In this document: positions 43,772 through 52,891 of the stretch, piece after piece | How the letters are laid out: every line of letters begins with the position of its first letter | Position numbering within the stretch: position 1 is the stretch's first letter | Source of the DNA: Phycisphaera sp. | GTDB taxonomy: Bacteria > Planctomycetota > Phycisphaerae > Phycisphaerales > UBA1924 | Length of the DNA stretch: 64,000 nt | Assembly (NCBI GenBank): GCA_003712165.1 | Contig: RHLH01000001.1 | Span: 2,577,575 to 2,641,574, forward strand | Direction: 5' to 3' | Position numbers and translations under genes: made by a program | The notes under the pieces: model-generated | What the model was told of the DNA's origin: nothing | The model's input: only the letters and a program-made list of their open reading frames with translations | Databases searched by the model: none

Positions 43772-46700
43772 ATGCGTTTATCAAAGCTCATCCTGAACGG
43801 CTTCAAGTCATTCGCTGACCGAACGGAGTTCACGTTCGACGATGACATCACCGGCGTCGTCGGCCCCAACGGCTGCGGCAAGTCGAACGTCGTCGACTCG
43901 ATCAAGTGGGTTCTGGGCGAGCGGTCAAGCAAGTCGCTGCGCGGCAAGGAGATGATCGACGTCATCTTTGCCGGCGCTGCGGGCAGGTCCCCCGCGGGCA
44001 TGGCAAGCGTCACCCTGGGCTTTGACAACCCGATCATCGATGAATCCGCCGAGCTCGTCGAGCTCGAGCTCGGTGATCCGATCGACGAGATCGACGAGGA
44101 CGAGGAGCAATCAGAGGCCCGCCGCGAGCAGCGCCGGACCGGTCGCCGCCGGCGCGGGCTGCCGATCGAAGCAGACGAAGTCTTCGTCGAACGCCGCCTG
44201 TACCGCGACGGCACGAGCCAGTACCTGATCAACGACAAACGCGTCCGGCTGCGCGACATCCGCGAGCTGTTCATGGACACAGGCATCGGCGCCGACGCCT
44301 ACTCGATCATCGAGCAGGGCAAGGTCGACGCGATGCTGCTGGCCTCGCCCCAGGAGCGCAGGACGATCTTCGAGGAAGCCGCGGGCATCGCAAGGTACAA
44401 GCAGCGCCGCATCGAGGCGTCGCGCAAGCTCGACCGGACCGAGGTGAACCTGACGCGTGCCCGCGAGCAGCTTGAGAACACAGAGCGGCGTCTGCGGATC
44501 GTCAAGGGCCAAGCCGCCAAGGCGAAGAAGTTCCAGGCGCTCGACGATGAGTACCGCGCGATCCGCACCGCGCTCGCGTTCGATCAGTACGACGACCTCC
44601 GCCAGAGACTCGACGGGCTCACGAGCGAGCTCACCTCCCTCAGCGACCAACGCGATCAATCGCACGAACGCGTCGAAGAACTCGAAGCAAAGAAGCAGGA
44701 CGCGGAAGTCCATCGGCACGAGCTGGCGGATTCTGTGCGCCGCATCGACGCGGAACGCCAGTCGGCCGAGCACGACGCGGAACGCGCCCAGCAGCGTGTT
44801 CGCCTGACCGAGGACGCGATCGCCGAGGCACGGGGCCGCCTCGAGAGCGACGCGAAGCAGGTCGAGGAACTCGCGGTCAAACGCGACGACCTCGGGCGCG
44901 CCGAGGGCGAGGCCCGGCACACGATCGAGACCCAGGAATCCAGGCTCGCCGAGACCGAAGAGGCGATGAACCGTGCGACCGAGGCGCGAGCCGCGGTGCT
45001 CGAGCACGCCGCCGACGCGAGAGCCAAGCTCTCCGAGAAGCAGGCCGCGGTCTCGGGTGTTGAGCGAGAGCGGGCGGCTCTGGTTGCCTCCCTCGAATCC
45101 GACAACCGGCGCGCCGAGCAGCTCGCCGAGCAAGTCGCTTCGGTCGATCGCAAGATGAACGAAGCCCAATCCGAGCAGGAGCGGCTCGAATCCGAGCACA
45201 CGCAGATGATCCGCGCGTGCGTCTCGCACGCCGCGAGCGTTGACTCGCTCGGCGCCGAGCTCTCGGGCCTCGACGCGAAAGCATCCAGCCTCGCAGAGGG
45301 ACGCGGCGAGCTCGCTGAACGCGTGAGCGAACTCGACCAGCAGCGTGTCCGCCTCGACTCGCGCAGGCTCACACTCGAAGAGATGGACGCCTCTCGCGAA
45401 GGCTTCGGCGATGCGGTCCGCAAGGTCCTCGAAGCGCGCGACGGGGGCGAGGGCTTTACGGGCGTGCTCGGCGCGGTTGCCGACCTGATCGAAACCGAAA
45501 CGGCCGCTGCCGAGGCTGTCGAAGCAGCGCTCGGTCAGACGCTCCAGTCGCTGGTCGTCCGTACGCAGATGCAGCTTCCGAGCCAGGAAGAGCTCAACAC
45601 ATTGACCGGCCGAGTGACGTTCCTGCCCATGGCGCCGGTTGGTGCGCAGAACCACTGCCCGAGCACACGCACACCAATGGACACGCTGCTCACAGGCGGC
45701 AGGGTCCGCTCGATCCGTTCCCTTGTTCGGCTCCGTGATGAAGCCCGCAACACGCTTGGCGAACAGGGCGAGGCGATGCTCGACCGACTGCTCGGGCGGA
45801 CGTATCTCGTCGAGAGCCTCGACGCGGCGACCATGCTCGGTGCGGGCGTCATCGGGACCGATGCACGCTTCGTGACCAAAGACGGCGCGGTGCTCGAAGC
45901 CGACGGCAGGGTCGTCGCGGGCCCCAACTCATCCGAATCCGGGGGCGAGGGCCTTCTCCGCAGGCACGCCGAGCTCGAAGATCTTCGTGCGAATCTGTCC
46001 ATCATCGAATCCGAGCTCGACATCAAGCGCAACGAGCTTGCCGGTGTTGATGAAGAAGCCGCCTCGCTCAGCCAGTCACGCGCGGAGGTGCGGACGAGGC
46101 TCGCGACCGCGGAGCGTGAGCTCGCCGCGGCGCACGCAAAGTCCGAACGGCTCGAATCGGAACGCCAGCGCCACGAGGAATCACTCGAGGCGCTCTCGCA
46201 GGAGTCGGACCAGGCCCGCGCCAGGCTCGACACGCTCCGCCGCGAGGCTCAGGAACTCCGGGACCGCTCAAGCAAGCTCGACGACCTGCTGCTCGAGCAG
46301 CGCGCAGCAGCCGAGTCTCTGGATGCCGAGGTCTCTCGTCTGCAGCTCCGCGCCGAGCAGGCCGCGGAACAGGTCACCGCTGCCCGTGTGGACGCGGGCG
46401 CCCTCCGCGAGCAGCTGACCGGGGTGCGTCGAGAGCTTGCACGGGTCATCGAGGAGAGCGAACAGATCTCCCGCCGTGTTCGTGAGCTTGAAGAGCACGC
46501 CGAGCGCGCACGGGGCGCGATCGATCAGCACAAGCAGACGATCGCTTCAGCGCAGGCCGAGCATGGGAGTGCGCTTGAGAAGGCCGAGACGCTCACCTCT
46601 CAGATCGAAGAATCGCAGGAGCGCCTCGCGTCGGCGTCCGAAGAGCTTTCTTCGCTCTCCGAGCACGTGGGCCGGGCGCGGGAGGAAGCCCAGCGGATCG

Positions 46701-47671
46701 AACGCAACTGGCACTCGCTCGAGGTCGCACGCCGCGAGGTCGAGGTCAAGCGTGAGCACACCGAAGAGCGCACGCTCGAGGAACTCAACCTCGACGTGGA
46801 AGCCGAGTACGAGGAATACCGCCTGATCATGTCGGTGGGCGATATCCAGAGGCTCGACACCGAAGATGCAGCCGCGGAATGCGACACGCTCCGCGCTGAG
46901 ATCAAGAAGCTCGGCAACGTCAACCTCGACGCGATCGACGAAGAGAGCCAGCTCGAGGGGCGCAACGAATCGCTCATCGCGCAGGTCGCCGATCTCGACG
47001 AAGCCAAGACGCGTCTGACCGAGTTGATCGAGAAGCTCAACGTCGCGAGCAAGGAACGCTTCGAGGAGACCTTCGCCGCGGTCCGCGACAACTTCGCCGG
47101 GGCCAACGGCATGTTCCGACGCCTCTTCGGCGGGGGCAAAGCCGAGGTCCGCCTGATGCCGCTCATCAAAGAGATCGACGGCGAGAAGGTCCAGACCGAC
47201 GAGATCGACCTGCTCGAATCGGGTGTCGAGGTCATCGCCCGCCCGCCCGGTAAAGAGCCAAGAACGATCAACCAGCTCTCGGGCGGCGAGAAGACCATGA
47301 CCGCCGTGGCGCTGTTGCTCTCGATCTTCCAGACCAAGCCCAGCTGCTTCTGCATCCTGGACGAGGTCGATGCCGCGCTCGACGATGCGAACGTCGATCG
47401 TTACTGCAACGTCGTCCGCACCTTCACCGACCGCTCCCACTTCATCGTCATCACGCACAACAAGCGCACGATGTCAGAGGCCGACCGTCTCTACGGCATC
47501 ACGATGCAGGAACGCGGCGTCTCGAAGCGCGTCACCGTCAAGGTTGACGACATCCACGCAGACGGGTCCATCAAGAAAGACGCGGTCGAGCAGGACGAAA
47601 GCAAACCCAGGCTCAAGGAATCACTCGCGAGCATGCGCGAGGAGCCTGCAGAGGCCGTCGTACAGAATTAG
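43772..47671 (+). CDS. smc: Chromosome segregation protein SMC
   Basis: A 1299-residue SMC ATPase that compacts and segregates the chromosome with ScpA/ScpB. The N-terminal Walker A is VVGPNGCGKSNVVDSIKWVL. Two long coiled coils surround a hinge at about 540-680 (GFTGVLGAVADLIETE and later FLPMAPVGA). The C-terminal ABC signature QLSGGEKTMTAVALLLSI and Walker B CILDEVDAALDDANVDRY complete the head. It is somewhat longer than the usual 1150-1190 residues, owing to a charged insertion near 110-130 in the N-terminal head (EDEEQSEARREQRR). Its stop overlaps a convergent small gene by 4 nt. Confidence 0.96.
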   Translation: MRLSKLILNGFKSFADRTEFTFDDDITGVVGPNGCGKSNVVDSIKWVLGERSSKSLRGKEMIDVIFAGAAGRSPAGMASVTLGFDNPIIDESAELVELELGDPIDEIDEDEEQSEARREQRRTGRRRRGLPIEADEVFVERRLYRDGTSQYLINDKRVRLRDIRELFMDTGIGADAYSIIEQGKVDAMLLASPQERRTIFEEAAGIARYKQRRIEASRKLDRTEVNLTRAREQLENTERRLRIVKGQAAKAKKFQALDDEYRAIRTALAFDQYDDLRQRLDGLTSELTSLSDQRDQSHERVEELEAKKQDAEVHRHELADSVRRIDAERQSAEHDAERAQQRVRLTEDAIAEARGRLESDAKQVEELAVKRDDLGRAEGEARHTIETQESRLAETEEAMNRATEARAAVLEHAADARAKLSEKQAAVSGVERERAALVASLESDNRRAEQLAEQVASVDRKMNEAQSEQERLESEHTQMIRACVSHAASVDSLGAELSGLDAKASSLAEGRGELAERVSELDQQRVRLDSRRLTLEEMDASREGFGDAVRKVLEARDGGEGFTGVLGAVADLIETETAAAEAVEAALGQTLQSLVVRTQMQLPSQEELNTLTGRVTFLPMAPVGAQNHCPSTRTPMDTLLTGGRVRSIRSLVRLRDEARNTLGEQGEAMLDRLLGRTYLVESLDAATMLGAGVIGTDARFVTKDGAVLEADGRVVAGPNSSESGGEGLLRRHAELEDLRANLSIIESELDIKRNELAGVDEEAASLSQSRAEVRTRLATAERELAAAHAKSERLESERQRHEESLEALSQESDQARARLDTLRREAQELRDRSSKLDDLLLEQRAAAESLDAEVSRLQLRAEQAAEQVTAARVDAGALREQLTGVRRELARVIEESEQISRRVRELEEHAERARGAIDQHKQTIASAQAEHGSALEKAETLTSQIEESQERLASASEELSSLSEHVGRAREEAQRIERNWHSLEVARREVEVKREHTEERTLEELNLDVEAEYEEYRLIMSVGDIQRLDTEDAAAECDTLRAEIKKLGNVNLDAIDEESQLEGRNESLIAQVADLDEAKTRLTELIEKLNVASKERFEETFAAVRDNFAGANGMFRRLFGGGKAEVRLMPLIKEIDGEKVQTDEIDLLESGVEVIARPPGKEPRTINQLSGGEKTMTAVALLLSIFQTKPSCFCILDEVDAALDDANVDRYCNVVRTFTDRSHFIVITHNKRTMSEADRLYGITMQERGVSKRVTVKVDDIHADGSIKKDAVEQDESKPRLKESLASMREEPAEAVVQN

Positions 47672-48012
47672 ACACTCTCAGACTCATCGTTCGCTTGCTG
47701 TCCTTCGTGGCGCTTGGCGAGATACTTCTGCACCGAAGTACCGCCCGCGGTATTGAGCACATCGTCACGGTTCTTGCCCGGCAAGAAGTCAAGAAGCCCG
47801 CCGTTGTCCTTTACAACACGCAGACCGATGATGCTGTTGATCGCGAGCACAAGCACCGCTGCGAATATCAGCACCACCGCGGTCGAAATGCCCTTCCACC
47901 CCACCGCGTGCTGTTCCATCCAGATCGCTGCGACCGTGATAAACGAACCGCAGACGATCGCAAGAAGACAAGCCCCGTAACAGATCCGATTGATCGCGAT
48001 CAGCAGACGCAT
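47668..48012 (-). CDS. Small membrane protein of unknown function
   Basis: A 114-residue protein with two membrane helices (about 7-30 CYGACLLAIVCGSFITVAAI and 40-64 STAVVLIFAAVLVLAINSII) and a polar C-terminal tail (GGTSVQKYLAKRHEGQQAND). AAGGGG lies about 8 nt before the ATG. It has no recognised family. It is convergent with smc with a 4-nt overlap, and its DNA is slightly less GC-rich than smc. The membrane topology and ribosome-binding site support a real gene. Confidence 0.6.
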   Translation of the reverse strand: MRLLIAINRICYGACLLAIVCGSFITVAAIWMEQHAVGWKGISTAVVLIFAAVLVLAINSIIGLRVVKDNGGLLDFLPGKNRDDVLNTAGGTSVQKYLAKRHEGQQANDESESV

Positions 48013-48115
48013 AGCAACACCCCTTCACATGGCGTCATTGCCACAGCAAGTTAGTGATTACTATCGGATTCGTGACGCCTGGGTTTCGGGTCCTGGAGTA
48101 GATATCTGAGATTTC

Positions 48116-49267
48116 TCAGTCGCCTGAGTCTGAATCGGTATCAGAATGGTTGAAAACCCCCACCATCATCCCGATCGCCTCGTCGCTGGCGGGCTGGCCC
48201 GGGTCGGGCGGCACGTTTGTCGCGCAGAGCATCACGAGATCCAGTTCAGGCGCTGTCCACGTGACGCTGTACCAGAACCGGTTGCTGCCTGCATGACTCA
48301 GCGTGACACCTTTGGCCCAGTCTCGCTTGGAGACGCCCCAGCCGAGCGCGTACCCGTCGCCGTCAGCGTCTTCAGCAATCGCTTGATAGGTCTCGGTCTT
48401 GAGCAGCCTGCCCTCGCCGTCGAGGCCCTGCTCAAAGTCGTCAACAAACTTACCCCAGTCGATGACGGATGCATGGACACGACCCGCGGGCCCGTAGGAA
48501 GGCGGGTTGTCGGGCAGTCGTGTGCCCTCTTCGAGCAGCATGGGCTTCCATTCCCCGCCGCCCATGTGCCCGACAGGTTCGGTCATCTCATCCAACTCAC
48601 CGGGAGGGCCGAACCCCGCGGAATCCATACCGAGCGGCTCGAATATCCGCTCCTGCATGAGTTCTTCCCAGGGTGTGTCGGTGTGAACCTCGAGAATCGC
48701 GCCGGCGAGGATGTACCCGAAGTTCGAGTACTCGTACGGGGGCACACCCTCATCGCCCGGCAGCTGCGCGGGGCGCTCAAGTACAGCCCGCGCAACCTCG
48801 CGCCGCTGCTCGCGAGGCGAGAGCGAGGGCTCCTGCGACGCGAGGGTCCAGGGCATGAAGTACAGCTCCTGGATATGGTCCTCGTCGATCCCGGACCTGT
48901 GCGCAAGCAGATCACTCACCGTGACCGTGGACCAGTGCGGATCGAACTCGTCTCCTCCCAGCGCCACGAGCGCCTCGTCAACCGGCGTGTCCCAGTTGAT
49001 TTTGCCCTCATCGACGAGCATCCCGACGAGCACCGAGGTCATGGCTTTCGTGCACGATCCGATGTGGTATCGGCTGTCGACCGTGACCGGTGTCGTGTCC
49101 TCGTAGCTATACCAGCCCGATGCGCCGGACCCAATGAGCTCGCCGTCGCGGTACACCGCGCACACCATTGAGGCGACGTCGTAATTCCGGCGTATCTCCT
49201 CGAGCTCGGGCGACATATCTCGGGGCTCGGCGATCATCGCGGCGGCTACCGCTGTCATCAACACCAT
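48116..49267 (-). CDS. Beta-lactamase/penicillin-binding-like serine hydrolase (class C fold, exported)
   Basis: About 383 residues. The active-site serine motif SxxK is visible in HIGSCTKAMTSVLVGML (near residue 75), YxN in YEYSNFGYILAGAI, and the third motif HxG in LSHAGSNRFW. This set is that of the serine beta-lactamase-related proteins, which include esterases and peptidases as well as true beta-lactamases; the substrate is not predictable. ATG 49267 has GAGGAG 5 nt upstream and starts a short hydrophobic export signal (MVLMTAVAAAMIAEP). A longer frame runs back into pyrD. It lies 22 nt after pyrD. Confidence 0.85.
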   Translation of the reverse strand: MVLMTAVAAAMIAEPRDMSPELEEIRRNYDVASMVCAVYRDGELIGSGASGWYSYEDTTPVTVDSRYHIGSCTKAMTSVLVGMLVDEGKINWDTPVDEALVALGGDEFDPHWSTVTVSDLLAHRSGIDEDHIQELYFMPWTLASQEPSLSPREQRREVARAVLERPAQLPGDEGVPPYEYSNFGYILAGAILEVHTDTPWEELMQERIFEPLGMDSAGFGPPGELDEMTEPVGHMGGGEWKPMLLEEGTRLPDNPPSYGPAGRVHASVIDWGKFVDDFEQGLDGEGRLLKTETYQAIAEDADGDGYALGWGVSKRDWAKGVTLSHAGSNRFWYSVTWTAPELDLVMLCATNVPPDPGQPASDEAIGMMVGVFNHSDTDSDSGD

Positions 49268-49289
49268 CACACTCTCCTCTGATGCACAC

Positions 49290-50243
49290 TCAGTCGGGCA
49301 GGATGACCTGACCAACCACATCTTTGGTCGAATCCACGCGGTGAGTGTTCAGCCAGCGTGAAAGATGCTTGTTGATCCGGGCGGGGATCCGGGGATCCGC
49401 AAAGAGCGCAGACCCGATCTGGAACGCGCTGGCGCCCGCGAGGATAAGTTCAGCTGCGTCGTCCCAGTCGGTCACGCCGCCGACGCCGATGATCGGGACC
49501 CCCGCTTCCTTCGCGATCCCTTGATAGACCAGGTGCACGAGCCGAACCGCGATCGGGTGCACCGCGACCCCGGACAGCCCACCCGTGACGTTTGAGAGCA
49601 CCGGCCTGCGAGTACGGACATCGATGCCCATCGCAGGCACCGTGTTGGCGATGGTCAGCGCATCAGCACCCGCCACGACCGCAGCCTGCGCCACATCCAC
49701 GATGCCCGGCTGACCGACAGCGATCGGGCTCAGCTTCACGAACAGCTTCGTCGATTTCAACTCAGCCTTGGCGGCACTGACGAGTTCTTTCAGCGCGATC
49801 GGGTCCACACCGAACTCGGTCCCGCCGTGCACGTTTGGGCAACTGACGTTGAGCTCAACAGCAGGGAGGGCATCGACCGTGTCCATGTGCCGGGCCACCT
49901 CGGCGTAGTCCTCGATCGACGAGCCCGCGATCGAGCCGATCACGGTTGTCGGGGTTGCCAAGAGACGGGGCGCGATGTCGGCCATGAACCGCTCGATGCC
50001 GGGGTTTGCCAGCCCGATCGCGTTGAGCATGCCCGACTTTGCGGGCAAGATGCGCCACGTCTTGTTGCCCTCACGGGGCTCGCGGGTGATCGACTTGCTG
50101 ACCACCGCGCCGATCTGCGCGAAATCCATGACGTCGGCTAGCTCATCAGAAAACCCAGCGGTCCCGGCCGCGAGGATGACCGGGCTCTTGAGCTTCAGCC
50201 CGGCGAGGTCGATCGAGAGCCTTGGATCCGGTTGGTGTGCCAC
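49290..50243 (-). CDS. pyrD: Dihydroorotate dehydrogenase, class 1B type
   Basis: A 317-residue FMN enzyme of pyrimidine synthesis. The substrate-side VVSKSITREPREGNKTWRI, the catalytic cysteine segment AVELNVSCPNVHGG, the FMN-binding GVGGVTDWDDAAELILAGAS and TIANTVPAMGID are conserved. A catalytic cysteine rather than serine marks class 1, and the sequence resembles the NAD-linked 1B form, whose PyrK subunit is not adjacent. The start is a GTG at 50243; TAGTCT ends 6 nt before it and no Shine-Dalgarno is seen. Confidence 0.93.
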   Translation of the reverse strand: MAHQPDPRLSIDLAGLKLKSPVILAAGTAGFSDELADVMDFAQIGAVVSKSITREPREGNKTWRILPAKSGMLNAIGLANPGIERFMADIAPRLLATPTTVIGSIAGSSIEDYAEVARHMDTVDALPAVELNVSCPNVHGGTEFGVDPIALKELVSAAKAELKSTKLFVKLSPIAVGQPGIVDVAQAAVVAGADALTIANTVPAMGIDVRTRRPVLSNVTGGLSGVAVHPIAVRLVHLVYQGIAKEAGVPIIGVGGVTDWDDAAELILAGASAFQIGSALFADPRIPARINKHLSRWLNTHRVDSTKDVVGQVILPD

Positions 50244-50249
50244 TGGCTA

Positions 50250-50255
50250 AGACTA
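50250..50255 (-). promoter_or_regulatory. -10 box for leaderless pyrD
   Basis: TAGTCT on the minus strand ends 6 nt before the pyrD GTG. The -35 region is poor. Confidence 0.45.
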
Positions 50256-50317
50256 GCAGCCCGCCGTGAGGCACGTTCCACGGATGACTCCTATCGTCCT
50301 TGAGCGGAGGCATTCAA

Positions 50318-50965
50318 ATGGATATCGAGACCCGGATCGCGCAGTTCGAAAAGATGGCAACCGACGACCCGACCAACGACATGGCCCACTTCTCGCTGGG
50401 CGGTGCGTACCAGCAGGCGGGCCGGTTCGCCGACGCCGCCGAGAGCTATCTCAGGTGCATCGAGCTCAACCCGAGCATGAGCAAGGCGTATCAGCTCGCC
50501 GGCGCCGCGTTGATCGCGACCGATCAGCCCGAGCGCGCCGGGGAAGTCCTGACCGAAGGCTACACCGAGGCCGCCAAGCGGGGGGACCTGATGCCCAAGC
50601 GCGCCATGGGCGACATGCTCGAACAGCTCAGCCTGCCGATCCCCGAGGTCGAGCAGCAGAAAGCCGGCCCCGCGCCCGACGGCTCGTTCATCTGCCGGAA
50701 GACGGGCCAGCCCGGCAACCAGATGGCCGGCCCTCCCTTCAGGGGCCCCATCGGCGAGTGGATCCACCAGAACATCTGCAAGGAAACCTTCGACGCCTGG
50801 ATCGGACAGGGCACGAAGGTCATCAACGAGCTCAGGCTCGACCTCTCACAGGATAAGGACTCGGATATCTACGACGCGCACATGCGTGAGTACCTCGGCA
50901 TCGACGATCTGATGTACGAAGAGCTGACGGGCGAGAAGCCCAGAGCATCCGCGACGATGATGTGA
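50318..50965 (+). CDS. TPR protein fused to a YggX-like (Fe(II)-trafficking) domain
   Basis: A 215-residue protein. Residues 1-95 hold two to three TPR units (DMAHFSLGGAYQQAGRFADA; MSKAYQLAGAALIATDQPE). From about 128 to 205 the sequence follows YggX: an initial cysteine (SFICRKTGQP), GPIGEWIHQNICKETFDAWI with the invariant tryptophan position, TKVINELRLDLSQDKDSDIY and a closing MREYLGI. YggX is a small protein linked to iron handling and oxidative-stress protection of Fe-S enzymes; it is normally about 90 residues and stands alone. GGAGG lies 7 nt before the ATG. Confidence 0.8.
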   Translation: MDIETRIAQFEKMATDDPTNDMAHFSLGGAYQQAGRFADAAESYLRCIELNPSMSKAYQLAGAALIATDQPERAGEVLTEGYTEAAKRGDLMPKRAMGDMLEQLSLPIPEVEQQKAGPAPDGSFICRKTGQPGNQMAGPPFRGPIGEWIHQNICKETFDAWIGQGTKVINELRLDLSQDKDSDIYDAHMREYLGIDDLMYEELTGEKPRASATMM

Positions 50966-50966
50966 A

Positions 50967-51938
50967 TCACCCGGACGCGAGCAGGCCGATGCGTCTAAAC
51001 GCGCCAAGCATCAACTCATCGATCGGCTTGGATGTGCTGACAAGCGAGTGGTTCATCTGTCTTGATCTGCAGAAGTGCGCCAGCTCGTCGCAGTACGCCT
51101 GAGCGGCGCGCTTGTACGACTCGATGAGTTCCAACGAAACAGTGATCTCCGCACCCTGACCGGTCTCGTTGTCGGTCAGGTGCAGGTCGCCCGCGACCCT
51201 GTCCTGTTCCTCTGATGGATCGAGCTCGCCCGGGCTCAGAATCTGGATGCAGGTCGTATCGAACCCGCCCCGGCCCGTATCGGCGAGCAGACCGAGACCG
51301 GGCTTGTAGCCCTCGCGGATCAGGAAGTCGCTCAGCAGGACGACCACGCCCTTGCCCGTCCGACCCGCGGCGAATCGCCGAAGCGCCTCGTTGAAACCAT
51401 CGCCCTTGGACTGGCTCGGCCCATCGGGCGCTTCATCGAGGTTGGTGAGCAGGAATTCGCTGAGCTGGTTGACCGAGCGCCGACCACGCATCGGCGCCAG
51501 CATGCGCACGCCGGCGCGTGAACCGAACGTCATGACACTGACCCGGTTATTGCTGACGAGCCCGAGGTAGCCGAAGGCCATCGCGAGCCTGTGCGCGAAG
51601 ATGAGCTTGCTGGGCTTGCCCGCGTCCATCGAGGCCGAGGTGTCGAGCACGACGTGCAGCGCGAGGTCTTCCTCCTCGCGGAACAGCTTGATGAACAGGC
51701 GATCGAGCCGGGCGTACACGTTCCAGTCGATGTGCCTGAGGTCGTCGCCCGGGACGTAATTGCGGTAGTCGTCGAACTCGACGGACCGCCCGCGCTTCTT
51801 GGATCGCCTCTCGCCCGGCAGGGCTCCGGGGAACAACTTTCGGCTTTTGACGTCGAACCGATCTAGGCGCGACGCGAGCCCGGGGCTGATGAGCTCTTCC
51901 CGCGAGGCTGGTTTGGGTTCCGTAGTTCCTGCGATCAT
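50967..51938 (-). CDS. DUF58 / von Willebrand-like domain protein
   Basis: A 323-residue DUF58 protein. The family core is seen in YVPGDDLRHIDWNVYARLD, followed by a VWA-like metal site DTSASMDAGKPSK. DUF58 proteins usually sit next to a MoxR AAA ATPase and are thought to bind or assemble other proteins; no moxR is adjacent here. The 3' end is 1 nt from the convergent TPR-YggX stop. The start at 51938 is an ATG without a clear Shine-Dalgarno. Confidence 0.88.
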   Translation of the reverse strand: MIAGTTEPKPASREELISPGLASRLDRFDVKSRKLFPGALPGERRSKKRGRSVEFDDYRNYVPGDDLRHIDWNVYARLDRLFIKLFREEEDLALHVVLDTSASMDAGKPSKLIFAHRLAMAFGYLGLVSNNRVSVMTFGSRAGVRMLAPMRGRRSVNQLSEFLLTNLDEAPDGPSQSKGDGFNEALRRFAAGRTGKGVVVLLSDFLIREGYKPGLGLLADTGRGGFDTTCIQILSPGELDPSEEQDRVAGDLHLTDNETGQGAEITVSLELIESYKRAAQAYCDELAHFCRSRQMNHSLVSTSKPIDELMLGAFRRIGLLASG

Positions 51939-51946
51939 AGGTGTCC

Positions 51947-51976
51947 CCGCGCCGACCTGCGTCGGCGCGGTACAGT
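51947..51976 (+). promoter_or_regulatory. Perfect hairpin and -10 box between divergent DUF58 and secreted-protein genes
   Basis: CCGCGCCGAC (51947-51956) and GTCGGCGCGG (51961-51970) are exact inverted repeats with a 4-nt loop. TACAGT (51971-51976) follows at once and is a plausible -10 for the plus-strand gene, 51 nt before its ATG. It may be an operator or a DUF58-side structure. Confidence 0.4.
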
Positions 51977-52027
51977 GTACGAGACCGGGCGGGGTGGAAC
52001 CGCCCGCGGGGCCAGAGGGCTGTGTCG

Positions 52028-52891
52028 ATGCGTGAACAGACGTTGCACCGGTTGATGCTCATCGTGCTCGTGGCGCTCGTCCCATGTGCCGCCCACACCC
52101 AGCCGCGAACGCCCGCGGAGCTGATGGAAGAAAACCGTGCACTCCGCGATGAACTCGAGAGGACCCGCTCTCGCGTCGCCGCTCTGGAAGCCGAAGTCGA
52201 TCGGCTGCTCGCGGAGCGTCGCGGCCTCGAGGGCACGCTCGCTCGCGCCGAAAGCCTGATCTCCTCGATCAGAAGATCTGTCGGGACGACCGATCGGCCG
52301 CCGGCTCCACAGAAGTTCGCCCAGGTCCCCGACGACCCGCTCGCCTCGCCGGCTTCGCTGATGCGTGAGCTGCAGAGCAGGTACCACGTCGAGATGCTGG
52401 GCATACCGAGGAACACCGAGGCTGAGCGCGAGGACTTCATCCGCCGAGTCCAGCTCTGGTGCCGACTGACCAATGAGAACCTGCGCGGCAAGCGCACTTG
52501 GCTGGTGACACTCGACGACCTCGCGCCCATGGGCAAAGACGCGTACGTCGTCCGCATGGAATTGCAAGACGCGGAGTCAAGCCTCCCGATCGGGGAGCCC
52601 TTCGATGTCCAGTTCCCAAAGCGATTCATGGACCAGTACGAACGCGGCACAAAATCCGGGAAATGGGAGGTCACCTCGATCGTGATCGCCAAACCCGTCT
52701 TCAACAAAGACCGCCTCTCACGCGGCGTGTTCGAGTACCCCACCATGATCGGCCCGATGGTCGAGTTCGATTTCGAGCTCAAATGGGAAGGGCTAAGGGC
52801 TTGGACTCCCGAGCCTGAGGAAGATGCCGAGGAAGAGGCTCAGCCCAAGGCTGACGAAGAAGAGTCGGCTTCCAACGAACCGAACACGTGA
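52028..52891 (+). CDS. Secreted coiled-coil protein of unknown function
   Basis: About 287 residues. The ATG at 52028 opens a signal peptide (MREQTLHRLMLIVLVALVPCAAH) ending near residue 27. A strong heptad coiled coil follows at about 30-80 (LMEENRALRDELERTRSRVA). The rest is a mixed domain of about 150 residues (YHVEMLGIPRNTEAERED; GEPFDVQFPKRFMDQYERGT), and the last 30 residues are very acidic. I do not recognise the family. The 3' end overlaps the convergent plsC gene by 52 nt. Confidence 0.65.
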   Translation: MREQTLHRLMLIVLVALVPCAAHTQPRTPAELMEENRALRDELERTRSRVAALEAEVDRLLAERRGLEGTLARAESLISSIRRSVGTTDRPPAPQKFAQVPDDPLASPASLMRELQSRYHVEMLGIPRNTEAEREDFIRRVQLWCRLTNENLRGKRTWLVTLDDLAPMGKDAYVVRMELQDAESSLPIGEPFDVQFPKRFMDQYERGTKSGKWEVTSIVIAKPVFNKDRLSRGVFEYPTMIGPMVEFDFELKWEGLRAWTPEPEEDAEEEAQPKADEEESASNEPNT

